From contig JBBHKE010000199.1 in the NCBI GenBank assembly GCA_037447655.1, forward strand, positions 1 through 11,815: a stretch of 11,815 bases of DNA, in the 5' to 3' direction. Every line of letters begins with the position of its first letter. Positions within the stretch are counted from its first letter, which is position 1. Under the pieces are notes generated by a model. The model saw nothing but the letters and a program-made list of their open reading frames with translations. It ran no database searches and was not told the DNA's origin. Below are positions 1-7,820 of the stretch, in pieces. The stretch comes from Zygnema cylindricum (taxonomy: Eukaryota > Streptophyta > Zygnematophyceae > Zygnematales > Zygnemataceae). Position numbers and translations under genes: made by a program.

Positions 1-3000
1 GGAGATGCGATTACAGAAAGTGGTAAGAGCTAGTCTTTTCTGAAGGGTAATGATTCTCATGGGCACAAGTTTCTCTGTGGTGTTTACTGTAGATCCATTC
101 TTCTCTTCTCTTGTTTGATCTTTTCCTAAAACTTTTAGACGGTGGATTTGGAGTTGAAAAACCAGAATTGCAAAACACGGGTTGAACCCTTTAGAAGCAC
201 ATTTGTCTGTTTTTTTGGGTTATCTGTCGACCCATTTACCGGATGCTCTATTTATCTCTTTTGCTTTATCTTGAGGCTGTAGGTTAGCCGGACCATTCGG
301 GTGGTAGTAACTTTATGCTAGTTGTAACTATGTTTAAAGCTAGGTTAGTGCTGTGCTTTCCATACCCTGTGTTTTGACTGGCTCATTTCCTGCTTGTCCA
401 GATATTGTTGCTGGAGCTGTTCTTTCTGGTAATCGTAACTTTGAGGGCCGTGTCCATCCACTTACACGAGCCAACTACCTTGCCTCTCCTCCACTGGTCG
501 TTGCCTACGCTCTTGCCGGAACGGTGAGTGATTTGGAATTAGCTCGACTGTGAAATGGTACCATGTGCTTTAGAGCACGCTTTACAAATTTTCACCAAGT
601 TAGCATAGATTGATCACGGTTTTAGTAGGTACATCCTGAATGGCTATTTACGTTGATACTAGTAAATCGATCCTAGTTTTTTTGGCCCCATGAACACAAA
701 ATAGCTTCTTATTGGTCTTTCCTTAATTGCCGATTCTTTTAGCGGTTCACAATCGTCCACGTCATTTGGACCGTAGGAAGAATTACTCACACTAAAATCT
801 CTTCATACTATCTATTTCTTAACACTAGCAATTGATGTTATAGTGTTAGCCTTTCCATATCCGAGGGAGGCACTCTATTCTGCATGAGGGTGAACTGGGG
901 TTTTGTCGATATCTAATACAAGTAGTATGAGGAGTTTAGATAATTATGGTTTCACATCTCTGTCAGCAATAAAAGACAGGTACAACAGCCAGATCACAAC
1001 ACAGAACACGGTGAGTTGGTCAAGAATCTGTTGACAGAATCATACTTCTGGTTTTAGCATAGCAGACACTCAAGATAATTTCACTTGCTAGAATGAAATT
1101 TCAAACCAGTGTAAGATCCCAAAACATGTCGATAAGCACTATGTTAACTTGACTAAATTCTTGGTTAAGGAGGGCTGTTAATTGATTCTATATTTCTTTG
1201 TTTACGGTTCATGTGTCTTTTAGAAATCATCCTATTATCAGTAGTACATGTATATTTCACCATATTATATACACCATATTGCATATGTGTTTCACCATGT
1301 TAAATGCATTCGTGCTATCACATCATTTTTTTTTGTGATTTTCGTGCAACAGTTGGTATTGGTACTGTCAGTGATCGGGATGTCTGCTGTTAAGTCTCTG
1401 CTTGGGTTATGCCAAGCCAAAGAGAAACTTATGAAGTCTGGTAAAAAAAAGGAGAAAATGAAAAGACAAATGTTTTTTTCTCCTATTTAGTCCATGTACT
1501 GCTTGTGTTTTGTAGTTTCATCTGATTGTATGCCTGAATTTTTGGAGTATCCCTTGCAGGTGAACATTGATTTTGACAAAGAGCCTATTGGCCATGGAAA
1601 GGATGGAAAGCCTGTCTTTTTGGCTGATATCTGGCCGTCAACTGAGGAGGTCAATGAGGTGTGTACACTGCAGATCAGCCAGTGCTGTGATGCACCTTTT
1701 ACTGGACTAACATGATACATTTTACAGATGCATTGGTCTGGCATTATTATCAAAAATACTGCTATTGTTGTTTTTTGCTTTATTTTGTTTTATTGCAAGC
1801 AATATGCTGCTCAAAATATTTTAGTAGTGGTAGTTATACAAAATATTCCTTCGTGTTTACATGAGTGTTTTACAATGCTCGTTAATGTCCGGTTTTGACA
1901 GGTTATGGAGAAGGCTGTCCTTCCTGAATTTTTCCGAGAGACATATAAGGCTATCACTCAAGGAAATGACCTATGGAATACACTGCCTGCCACTGAAGGC
2001 GAGCTTTACAAATGGGACCCCAACTCCACCTATGTACATGACCCTCCCTACTTCAAGGGCATGCCTGCCGAGCCTCCCGGTGGCCAGGGTGTGAAGGATG
2101 CCGCATGTCTTCTTAACTTGGGAGACTCGATTACCACTGATCATATCTCCCCTGCCGGTAAGTCACCCTATAGCTGGGAATTGTGTGTTTAATTTTCTTA
2201 AGTAAAACTAAAGAAAGGGCTGAGTAATCATTCTAGGTGTTTTATTGTCACCGCAGCCCATCTGAGGAATCGCCTAAGCACTTGTCTTCTTTGTCTCTTC
2301 ACAAATACTCTAATAGTTTTGTATGTTTTTTTGATGTTTTCCAGGAAGCATCCATAAGGACAGTGCTGCCGCCAAGTTCCTTTTGTCCAAGGGTGTCGAT
2401 CGGGCGAACTTCAACTCATACGGTAGTCGCAGAGGGAATGATGAAATCATGACCCGTGGTACTTTCGCCAATATTCGTATTGTCAACAAGTTTTTGGGAG
2501 GAGAAGTTGGCCCAAAAACTTTATATGTGCCTACCAAGGAGAAGATGTTAATCTATGACGCAGCAATGGTATGTTTAATGAGCTTCTGAAACCACTAGAA
2601 ATAAAAGCCAGGAAACGAATTAGGAGTCATATACTTGCACGTGCATGTTTTGTAAACCTGAATCAAAACAGGAATTCAAAATATGAATCCCAAACATGAA
2701 TTCCAGGCATGAATCAAACATGAATCATAACCGTTTTTATGGCAGTTTGAAACAATCCATTGCCTAGGTAACTTCCTGACGCAGCTATTTTTACACAGTT
2801 TTCTATCTATTTTTTCTTTACACAGTTTTTCATGACTACAGTCTGTTGTTGTGTAAGCTGTTTGCTGCTCATGGGTAGAAACAGGAACAGAAAATGTTTT
2901 GTTTGCTTTTGCCAGTATCTCCATACCCATTACATTTTCTCAACTAGAATTTATTCAATCAGTGTCCTGATTTGAGTTGTCAATATCAGACGCTGAGAGT

Positions 3001-4098
3001 GCCCGAACCACTTTGGAAATTATGCCCTTTTCCAGTTTTCGATTTGCGATAGTTCTGTGCTTTGTATTTGTGGCTATCTAATGGCAATGCCAGTTCTTCG
3101 AGTGGGTCGTTCCTTTACATATTTTTTTGGTTACACTGTGCAGAAATATAAGGAAGAGGGTATACCGACAATTATTCTTGCCGGTGCTGAATATGGAAGT
3201 GGAAGTTCTCGTGATTGGGCTGCCAAGGGACCTTATCTACAGGCAAGGACAGCTAGTATATTTTAGCAGAGGGCAGGCCGTACAAACACTTGAAAACGCT
3301 ATATGTGGTCAGCTCAAGCTATACGTGCATTGTACCGTATAGTTTGCGTATAGTATGGGGTAACTACATGTTGTGCTTCCAATTGTTTTTCCCATTTGAT
3401 GAACTTTGGTTTACACATCTTAAGGCAATAGTAGAATTCGTCTTAGTGATTTTTTTTGCCATCCGATTTTTTCCACCTATTTATACAGATACGTAAATGT
3501 TAACTTTCTTTTTCAGCCAGCTTAGTTTATACAATTGTGTTTAGCGGTCGTGCTATTCACAACATTTTCTTGTATTGTTCCTTTTTCCAACTAACGCTGT
3601 ATGCGTGGTATGGTTTTGTACTTCTGCAGGGAGTTAAAGCTGTGATTTCCAAGAGTTTTGAGCGTATCCACAGAAGCAATTTGGTGGGAATGGGAATTAT
3701 TCCACTTTGTTTCAAGGCAGGCGAGGATGCTGATTCGTTAGGACTAACTGGATATGAGAAGTATACAATTGACTTACCAAAGGATATTACTCCGGGCATG
3801 GACGTTACTGTTACCACTGACTCCGGAAAATCTTTCCAGACAACTTTGCGGTTTGATACACAGGTCTGTTCATGACTATCCTTTGGTTATTTGTGATAAA
3901 AATAAGGCAAGCTGTAGAGAGTTTTGATTAGTAGTGTTGAGTATCGAGGACCTATTGCCGATATTCGATATTATCGAATTTTAGCTACCCGATAATCGAT
4001 ATATCGAGACCATGTACGGAGAAGCTAAATATCATGATTTTTTTTTTTTTTTTCCAGATTTTTTTTTTTTTTTCTGGTTTTTTTTTTTTTTTCAAAAG

Positions 4099-4132
<34 letters not shown>

Positions 4133-4640
4133 TGGCGGGCGCTCAGTGGGGGGGGGGGGGGGGTGGGGTCCGTACCATTTTCCGTACGGTTTGCCGTACT
4201 TTCCCTATACGGTATATGTACGGATACCCATTTTTTGCGATATATATCGCGATAATTGATGTTGGTCGCGGTACGATATATCGAGGACTTTCCTCGATCG
4301 ATATTCGATATATCGAATATCGAAATTATCGCGATATGAAACTCCGATACCCAACACTATTGATTAGCCTTGTAAAGTGTGTTTTCCTGAGAGGTATTCG
4401 GTGAAGAGATGCTTCCATCTATTTGTGACTTTATGATTTGTACCTTTTTTCAGGTTTTTTGAACAGCTCTCAAGCTTCAACATGGATGCTGGGATAATGG
4501 AATATGTGCAGTAACGTGTCTGTTTTTTTTTTTTTAATGTGTTTTTTTTTTCTTTTTTTTTTTTGCAGGTGGAGTTGACTTACTTCCAGCACGGTGGAAT
4601 TCTGCAATACGTCCTCCGACAATTGAAGAAACAGGCTTAA
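1..4640 (+). CDS. ACO: Aconitate hydratase (aconitase), C-terminal 375 residues, 5'-truncated by the window; 8 exons
   Basis: Aconitase interconverts citrate and isocitrate via cis-aconitate in the TCA and glyoxylate pathways, in the mitochondrion or cytosol. Exons by splice sites and unbroken phase: 1-22 (GDAITES), 402-523, 1560-1658, 1902-2157, 2345-2568, 3144-3242, 3630-3863, 4569-4640 with TAA at 4638-4640; the sum is 1128 nt, exactly 376 codons including the stop. Visible motifs: [22 protein letters not shown] (exon 2, given in part here as [15 protein letters not shown]), [13 protein letters not shown] ending at 2157 (start of the swivel domain), SYGSRRGND (about 2416-2442), [12 protein letters not shown] (3195-3230), which in characterised aconitases supplies catalytic Ser and Arg, and [17 protein letters not shown] (from about 3657). 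The protein ends in LKKQA, as expected for full-length plant enzymes of about 900-1000 residues. The Fe-S cysteines of the CTTC region lie upstream of the window. No exon contains a stop or frameshift, so the gene looks functional. Bacterial AcnA is excluded by the introns. Cytosolic versus mitochondrial form cannot be decided without the N-terminus. Confidence 0.96.
23..401 (+). other. Aconitase intron 1 (GT-AG, phase 1)
   Basis: Donor GTAAGA follows G22, and acceptor TTGTCCAG ends at 401. The split codon G|AT restores the Asp of the conserved DIVAGAVL segment, which fixes both boundaries. The 379-bp interior is T-rich and I see no gene or repeat in it. Confidence 0.93.
524..1559 (+). other. 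Aconitase intron 2 (GT-AG, phase 0), 1036 bp
   Basis: Donor GTGAGT follows the codons for ALAGT, and acceptor CCCTTGCAG precedes the codons for VNIDFDK. This is the longest intron in the window. It is AT-rich with short homopolymers; a short open frame at 1248-1490 has no recognisable similarity and is not conserved in character. No inverted termini or coding remnants were found. Confidence 0.92.
1659..1901 (+). other. Aconitase intron 3 (GT-AG, phase 0)
   Basis: Donor GTGTGT follows the codons for STEEVNE and acceptor TTTTGACAG precedes [11 protein letters not shown]. 243 bp, T-rich, nothing else seen. Confidence 0.92.
2158..2344 (+). other. Aconitase intron 4 (GT-AG, phase 1)
   Basis: Donor GTAAGT splits the Gly codon that closes DHISPAG; acceptor TTTTCCAG ends at 2344, and GA at 2345-2346 completes the codon before [11 protein letters not shown]. 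187 bp. Confidence 0.94.
2569..3143 (+). other. Aconitase intron 5 (GT-AG, phase 0), 575 bp
   Basis: Donor GTATGT follows the codons for IYDAAM, and acceptor CTGTGCAG precedes [18 protein letters not shown]. The intron carries a cluster of degenerate short repeats at about 2655-2730 (separate entry). No coding remnant was seen. Confidence 0.92.
2655..2730. repeat. Degenerate short tandem repeat (AACATGAATC-like units)
   Basis: The segment contains repeated related words: CTGAATCAAAAC, ATGAATCCCAAAC, ATGAATTCCAGGC, ATGAATCAAAC and ATGAATCATAAC, spaced by roughly 11-19 bases. It looks like an old, diverged minisatellite inside intron 5. Function is unlikely. Confidence 0.5.
3243..3629 (+). other. 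Aconitase intron 6 with non-canonical GC-AG splice sites
   Basis: The conserved run [19 protein letters not shown] requires the exon to end at CAG (3240-3242). The bases that follow are GCAAGG, so the donor is GC instead of GT; the acceptor CTTCTGCAG ends at 3629. No nearby GT keeps the frame and the conserved protein. GC-AG introns are spliced by the major spliceosome and form a small percentage of plant introns; the flanking CAG|GCAAG is the strong consensus seen in such introns. Confidence 0.88.
3932..4359. mobile_element. hAT-type miniature inverted-repeat element (MITE) in aconitase intron 7
   Basis: Left terminus TAGTGTTGAGTATCG (3932-3946) and the reverse complement of the right terminus, TAGTGTTGGGTATCG (4345-4359), match at 14 of 15 bases. 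The element is flanked by a perfect 8-bp direct duplication TTGATTAG (3924-3931 and 4360-4367). An 8-bp duplication and a TAGNG start are hallmarks of the hAT superfamily. The subterminal DNA is packed with palindromic TATCGATA-like words (for example around 3960-4008 and 4275-4335). There is no transposase coding capacity, so it must have moved in trans. The perfect duplication argues for fairly recent insertion. Confidence 0.9.
4038..4163. repeat. Homopolymer ladder inside the hAT MITE (T16, T15, T15, C33, G16)
   Basis: Successive pure runs occur: T at 4038-4053, 4059-4073 and 4078-4092, C at 4099-4131, and G at 4148-4163. They are separated only by short spacers such as CCAGA and CTGG. C33 and G16 could form i-motif or quadruplex structures, or pair with each other across a 16-base loop. 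Run lengths of this kind are also error-prone in sequencing, so exact counts are uncertain. Confidence 0.85.
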
Positions 4641-5946
4641 TTTTACATGGGATGGAGATTCCGTTCAGTTACAAAGTTCCGCGTTGATGATCTATCACTG
4701 TTGTCAGATAGTAGACGAGACGTACTAATCAGTTCAAGTAGGCTTTTGTACTGTTTGGTACTGTTTGCTTGGTCCCATTGATCCTTGTGAGAAAGTGGTG
4801 AGGATGATAAAGAAATAGGTTTATTCAAGAAATGGGCGTTACAAATGCCAAGCACATAATATCGTGGTTAATGAGCTTGTGGTAGATGGAGAGGGCTCTG
4901 TAAAGTTATCAAGCCAATTGAATGTTTCAGCTTATCTCCCTGGCAGCACAGTTACAATTATGTTTCTTACACACTTGTCAGGGGTTGAAGCTATGAGTAA
5001 CAAGGTGGAGACAGGTGGCGGTAGTGGTATGGATGTACTATTGGGAAAGAAAGTTTCAAAGAAATGTAAAACAGATTGGATTAGTCTCTTGTTGTGTGTC
5101 AGTCATGTGTGGTTATGGTGCTTTGTAATATTTTGCCTTTCCTGATTCGATTCTTAAACTATTGCGCCATTGGCGTTCAAAATTAATTAGTACTAGGGTT
5201 GTTTGTGTTCGCAATTTCATTCCGGGTCCCAATGATGCCGGTGATTGTGAACAGGGAAATGATCGGAGTTAACAAAAATGAATCAGTAAAAAACACTTAG
5301 GTGGGCATAACATCTAGCTTGGAATAAGTGGTATTATTGCTAACAATGGTTAACAGTATAGTTGTCGACATAGAAGTGAATGTTGGGAAAATTTTGAAGG
5401 TAGTCTCTGAATATTCCAGGTAAAAAAATCCAATTTGAACACGATTTAAGACTATTCATCTTCAGGCTGTTCAACTCCTTAACAGGTTGTGTAGCTTAAA
5501 ATCTCATATCGACAGACATCTTTTAGTTGTGTTTTTGTCCAATCACGTTTTCGTCAAATGTAACACTCCAGTTTGAACAAGAACTTGCCTGATGAGGAAA
5601 TAAAAGCCAGTTACAAGTTTAGTTTTACTGGTGTGGAAGGAAGGTTTGAAATGCTGAGAAATCACTTCATCGGGAAAGCCATTGGAGGTATGAAGAAGCC
5701 ACCAATGTGTTGCAAAATAACCAAGCATCAACATGGCAAATGTTGGGCCCTTGTGTGTTTTGTTTGTTTGTTTGTTTTTTTTTATGAGTTGTACTCTTTT
5801 TGGTTTCTGAGTTGCTCTTCCTTTGTTCTGTTGCTGAATTATAGACCCATTTTTCGTCCCTGTTTGTTTATGTTTTTTCCTTCACAGCAATCTCCAATTT
5901 TTCGCAGTTTTGATCTTGTGACTTCATCTTTCAGGTACCAGTAAAC
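4641..5946. other. Aconitase 3' UTR and intergenic DNA, no recognised gene
   Basis: After the TAA stop the sequence loses conserved coding character. A TGTAA-like word near 5123 is a possible but weak polyadenylation signal. Two short open frames on the + strand (4864-5145, 93 codons; 5573-5944, 123 codons) resemble nothing I recognise; the second becomes low complexity after about 5755. A (TTTG)n tract occupies about 5757-5783. I see no RNA gene or transposon terminus before 5947. Confidence 0.6.
5757..5783. repeat. (TTTG)n microsatellite running into poly(T)
   Basis: Four TTTG units followed by ten or so T residues. A simple sequence repeat in intergenic DNA with no gene association. Confidence 0.75.
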
Positions 5947-6089
5947 TACACTGCCAATCGCTAGAAGTTTCTTTAGCGTATATGAATAATTACCGTGGTT
6001 TACGCTAATTAAGAATTTGAAAATTTTGAAAAAAAACATACATTCTAATTGTTTAATAATTCTAATTTGGGTCTTTGAAAAAAATAAAT

Positions 6090-6421
6090 GTTGGTTGCAA
6101 ACATACTTACACTAATATAGGTGTATGTAGAAAATCTGACAAATCGTACACAAATCATACGTTCACACAGTCGAAACGTGGTTGTTGGACCAATATGTGC
6201 GAACGTTAAATTGGATTAACTTTGTATTAAGCTATCAACAGGATAATTAAGAAATAGTTAAATTATTAACTTTTAAGTAATATATTTTTAACAATTATAT
6301 TTTTTCTCAATGCTATTCTAAATGCTTTATGAAAAAGAGGTAATACTTGGAAAATTTTTAACAACCTATTTACACTACCAAGTTATTGGATAAGTAATAA
6401 TGAATTTGTATAATTTATACA
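6090..6421. other. Very AT-rich interior of the long element, no gene recognised
   Basis: This stretch lies between the element's left end and the bacterial HEPN remnant. It becomes extremely AT-rich from about 6230. An imperfect inverted repeat (ACTTACAC and GTGTATGT around 6106-6128) is visible. It may be bacterial intergenic DNA or the original element's interior; no translated similarity was recognised. Confidence 0.4.
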
Positions 6422-6451
6422 GAAAAAATTAAAACGCCTTGAGCGCAAAAG

Positions 6452-7037
6452 CTTAAGTGGAAAGATATTCGGGGCACCTTGGTAACCTTTGTGGTTGAAC
6501 CGATAAAATATCTTAATCAGCAGCTGGAGAAGAGCCAATATTTTTTCTCTGATCTTAAAAAAGAGGGGATAGTACTTTATGATAGCGGCGAATTTGCCTT
6601 AGCTGCACCGAAAGATTTAAACTGGGAGAAGAAAAAACAAATAGCTAAAGATGATTTTAACCAATGGTTTTATAGGGGAACAGAGTTTTTTGTAGTGTAA
6701 ATATCCATTAGAAAGAGGTAATTTTATCCCTTATCAGCTTTCCTGCTTCAATCAGGCAACTGAAAGCTTTTACTCTGCAATTCTGCTGGTATTTACCGGC
6801 TATAAGCCAAGGCTGCATGATATTGAAAAACTAGCTAGCCTAGCTAGTAATTATAGTAATGAATTGCTCAAAATATTTCCGCGCGATACTAAAGAGCAAG
6901 AGGAGAGATTCGTTTTGCTTAAATCAGCTTATACCGAAGCCCGTTACAATAAAAATTACAAAATTACTGAGGAACAGCTGCTTTACTTAACAAAAAGGAT
7001 TGAGAGGATAGAATTTAATCCGTTAAATACGTTATAA
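6452..7037 (+). pseudogene. Bacterial (Rickettsiales-like) HEPN-domain protein remnant with nucleotidyltransferase tail, frameshifted
   Basis: Reading from 6452 in the frame of WKDIRGTLVTF gives the end of a nucleotidyltransferase domain (VVEPIKYLNQQLEKSQYFF, KEGIVLYDSGEF) and the linker EKKKQIAKDDFNQWF, and stops at 6698-6700. A shift of one base near 6690-6705 is needed to continue at 6708 with ERGNFIPYQLS, then the HEPN helices: QATESFYSAILLVFTGYKP, RLHDIEKLASLA, IFPRDTKEQEERFVLLKSAY, EARYNKNYKITEEQLLYLTK. The frame ends at TAA 7035-7037 after about 7 foreign codons. In bacteria such fused nucleotidyltransferase-HEPN proteins belong to the MNT/HEPN toxin-antitoxin-like group. Here the catalytic nucleotidyltransferase part is missing, an in-frame TGA lies at 6440-6442, and no bacterial promoter or partner remains, so this is a pseudogene. 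The Rickettsiales affinity is from memory of family members and is less certain than the domain call. Confidence 0.82.
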
Positions 7038-7135
7038 GAGGTAATTTTTCTTTCAGTCTGCTTTATTCCAAGTCCACTACTAGTATTACCTTGCGAATCG
7101 AAATCAATAATTAAAACCTTTTTATGACAACCCGA
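7011..7135 (-). pseudogene. parA: Fragment of bacterial ParA/Soj-type partition ATPase
   Basis: On the minus strand, codons from 7120 downwards read KKVLIIDFDSQGNTSSGLGI followed by KQTERKITSYN. This is the segment of ParA ATPases after the Walker A loop, with the D-x-D-x-Q-x-N signature that binds nucleotide. The frame stays open into the HEPN border (about 7011); the N-terminal KGGVGKTT loop and the rest of the protein are absent. ParA drives segregation of bacterial chromosomes and plasmids, and has no role in a plant nucleus. It directly abuts the HEPN remnant on the opposite strand, which suggests shuffled bacterial pieces. About 40 codons only, but the motif is highly specific. Confidence 0.78.
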
Positions 7136-7340
7136 TTTTATCCCCCTTTTAGAGCGCATATTCTCATGCGTACGCAGTTACTAAAACTCATTAAATATTC
7201 TTTTTCACTTAAAAAAGTACAATTTTGTACGGTTTGACACATACTGTACACCACACTATTTAAACGACAACGTACTTTCGTTTTGTGAGGTACTTGGAAC
7301 ATAACCCTAAATGGCATACAGAAAAAAATAGAATAAGATA
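7136..7340. other. Remaining interior of the long element, unassigned
   Basis: About 200 bp between the ParA remnant and the right-end sequences shared with the short copy. It includes small palindromic words (GTACAATTTTGTAC around 7218-7231). I recognise no coding similarity on either strand. Confidence 0.4.
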
Positions 7341-7601
7341 CGCTATTGGAGAATAATAAAAAAAAAAGCGGGACGGAATTAGCGTACACTACGCTAATAG
7401 CGATTGGTGGTGTAGTTGTCTAAGTGCAGCTTCCATGTGGTTTGTTACATCTCATGGATTGGCCAATTCATATCGTTGCATTGGATTGGATAATCCCAAA
7501 CAGTATATTGCCTTATGCACAACAAAGCGTTAGGGTGTGGAAGTATGATAGATATGCATCAGTAACCAAAACTGTTAGCCGACCTTAACTTCGTTAGTGT
7601 A

Positions 7602-7818
7602 CACCGCCAATCGTTATTAGCGTGTAAGTTTTTTTAGCGTATACGAATAATTAGCATGGTTTACGCTAATCGGGAATTTGAAAATTTTCGAAAAAATCGT
7701 CTATTCTAATTTGGAATTAGGGTTTTTTTTAAATAGTGTGGATAATTCTATTTGAGAATAATAATAAAAAAAAACGGGACGGAATTAGCGTACACAACGC
7801 TAATAACGATTGGCGGTG
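7602..7818. mobile_element. 217-bp MITE, complete short copy of the TA-flanked family
   Basis: Perfect 22-bp inverted termini (7602-7623 and 7797-7818) beginning CACCGCCAATCG and ending TTAGCGT, bordered by TA on both sides (7600-7601, 7819-7820). The heptamer TTAGCGT or its complement appears five times (7617, 7634, 7663, 7785, 7797). The interior is AT-rich and non-coding. It is homologous to both ends of the 1464-bp element at 5949-7412, and so represents the cargo-free form. TA duplication points to a Tc1/mariner-like transposase; the superfamily is inference. Confidence 0.88.
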
Positions 7819-7820
7819 TA

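Larger units (their letters stand above)
3864..4568 (+). other. Aconitase intron 7 (GT-AG, phase 0), enlarged by a transposon
   Basis: The weak donor GTCTGT follows the codons for LRFDTQ and acceptor TTTTGCAG precedes [10 protein letters not shown]. Without the 428-bp element plus one 8-bp duplication the intron would be 269 bp, in line with its neighbours. The 3' part (about 4520-4565) is an almost pure T tract, a very long polypyrimidine tract for the acceptor. Confidence 0.92.
5949..7412. mobile_element. Long member of a TA-flanked terminal-inverted-repeat family, carrying bacterial gene fragments
   Basis: Left end CACTGCCAATCGCTA (5949-5963) and the reverse complement of the right end, CACCACCAATCGCTA (7398-7412), match at 13 of 15 bases; both ends are bordered by TA (5947-5948 and 7413-7414). 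Both ends are closely similar to the ends of the short copy at 7602-7818: the left about 110 bp (including TTTAGCGTAT, GGTTTACGCTAAT, AATTTGAAAATTTT) and the right about 65 bp (GAGAATAATAA, GGGACGGAATTAGCGTACAC). The heptamer TTAGCGT or its complement occurs at 5973, 6002, 7379 and 7391, as subterminal transposase sites often do. The TA borders suggest Tc1/mariner-like insertion. The interior (about 6090-7340) is absent from the short copy and contains HEPN and ParA fragments. No transposase is visible. Alternatively, bacterial DNA was inserted into a resident element. Confidence 0.8.

Noticed and set aside
1248-1490. 80-codon open frame on the + strand
   Set aside because: It lies wholly inside aconitase intron 2 and is T-rich low-complexity sequence without recognisable similarity.
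4012-4404. 130-codon open frame with poly-Phe and poly-Pro
   Set aside because: It is a translation of the homopolymer runs in the intronic hAT MITE and crosses its right boundary.
4864-5145. 93-codon open frame downstream of aconitase
   Set aside because: No recognisable domain, no splice or start context that sets it apart, and it lies where a 3' UTR is expected.
6452-7037. A working MNT/HEPN toxin-antitoxin module
   Set aside because: The nucleotidyltransferase catalytic part is absent, the HEPN frame is shifted, and no second gene or bacterial expression signals are present.
6090-7340. Plastid or mitochondrial DNA insertion
   Set aside because: HEPN/nucleotidyltransferase and ParA genes are not part of plant organelle genomes.
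5949-7412. Bacterial contamination or a chimeric contig
   Set aside because: The bacterial pieces are short, broken, in opposite orientations and enclosed by termini shared with the nearby short MITE; true contamination would give intact genes. Read support is still needed to exclude an assembly error.
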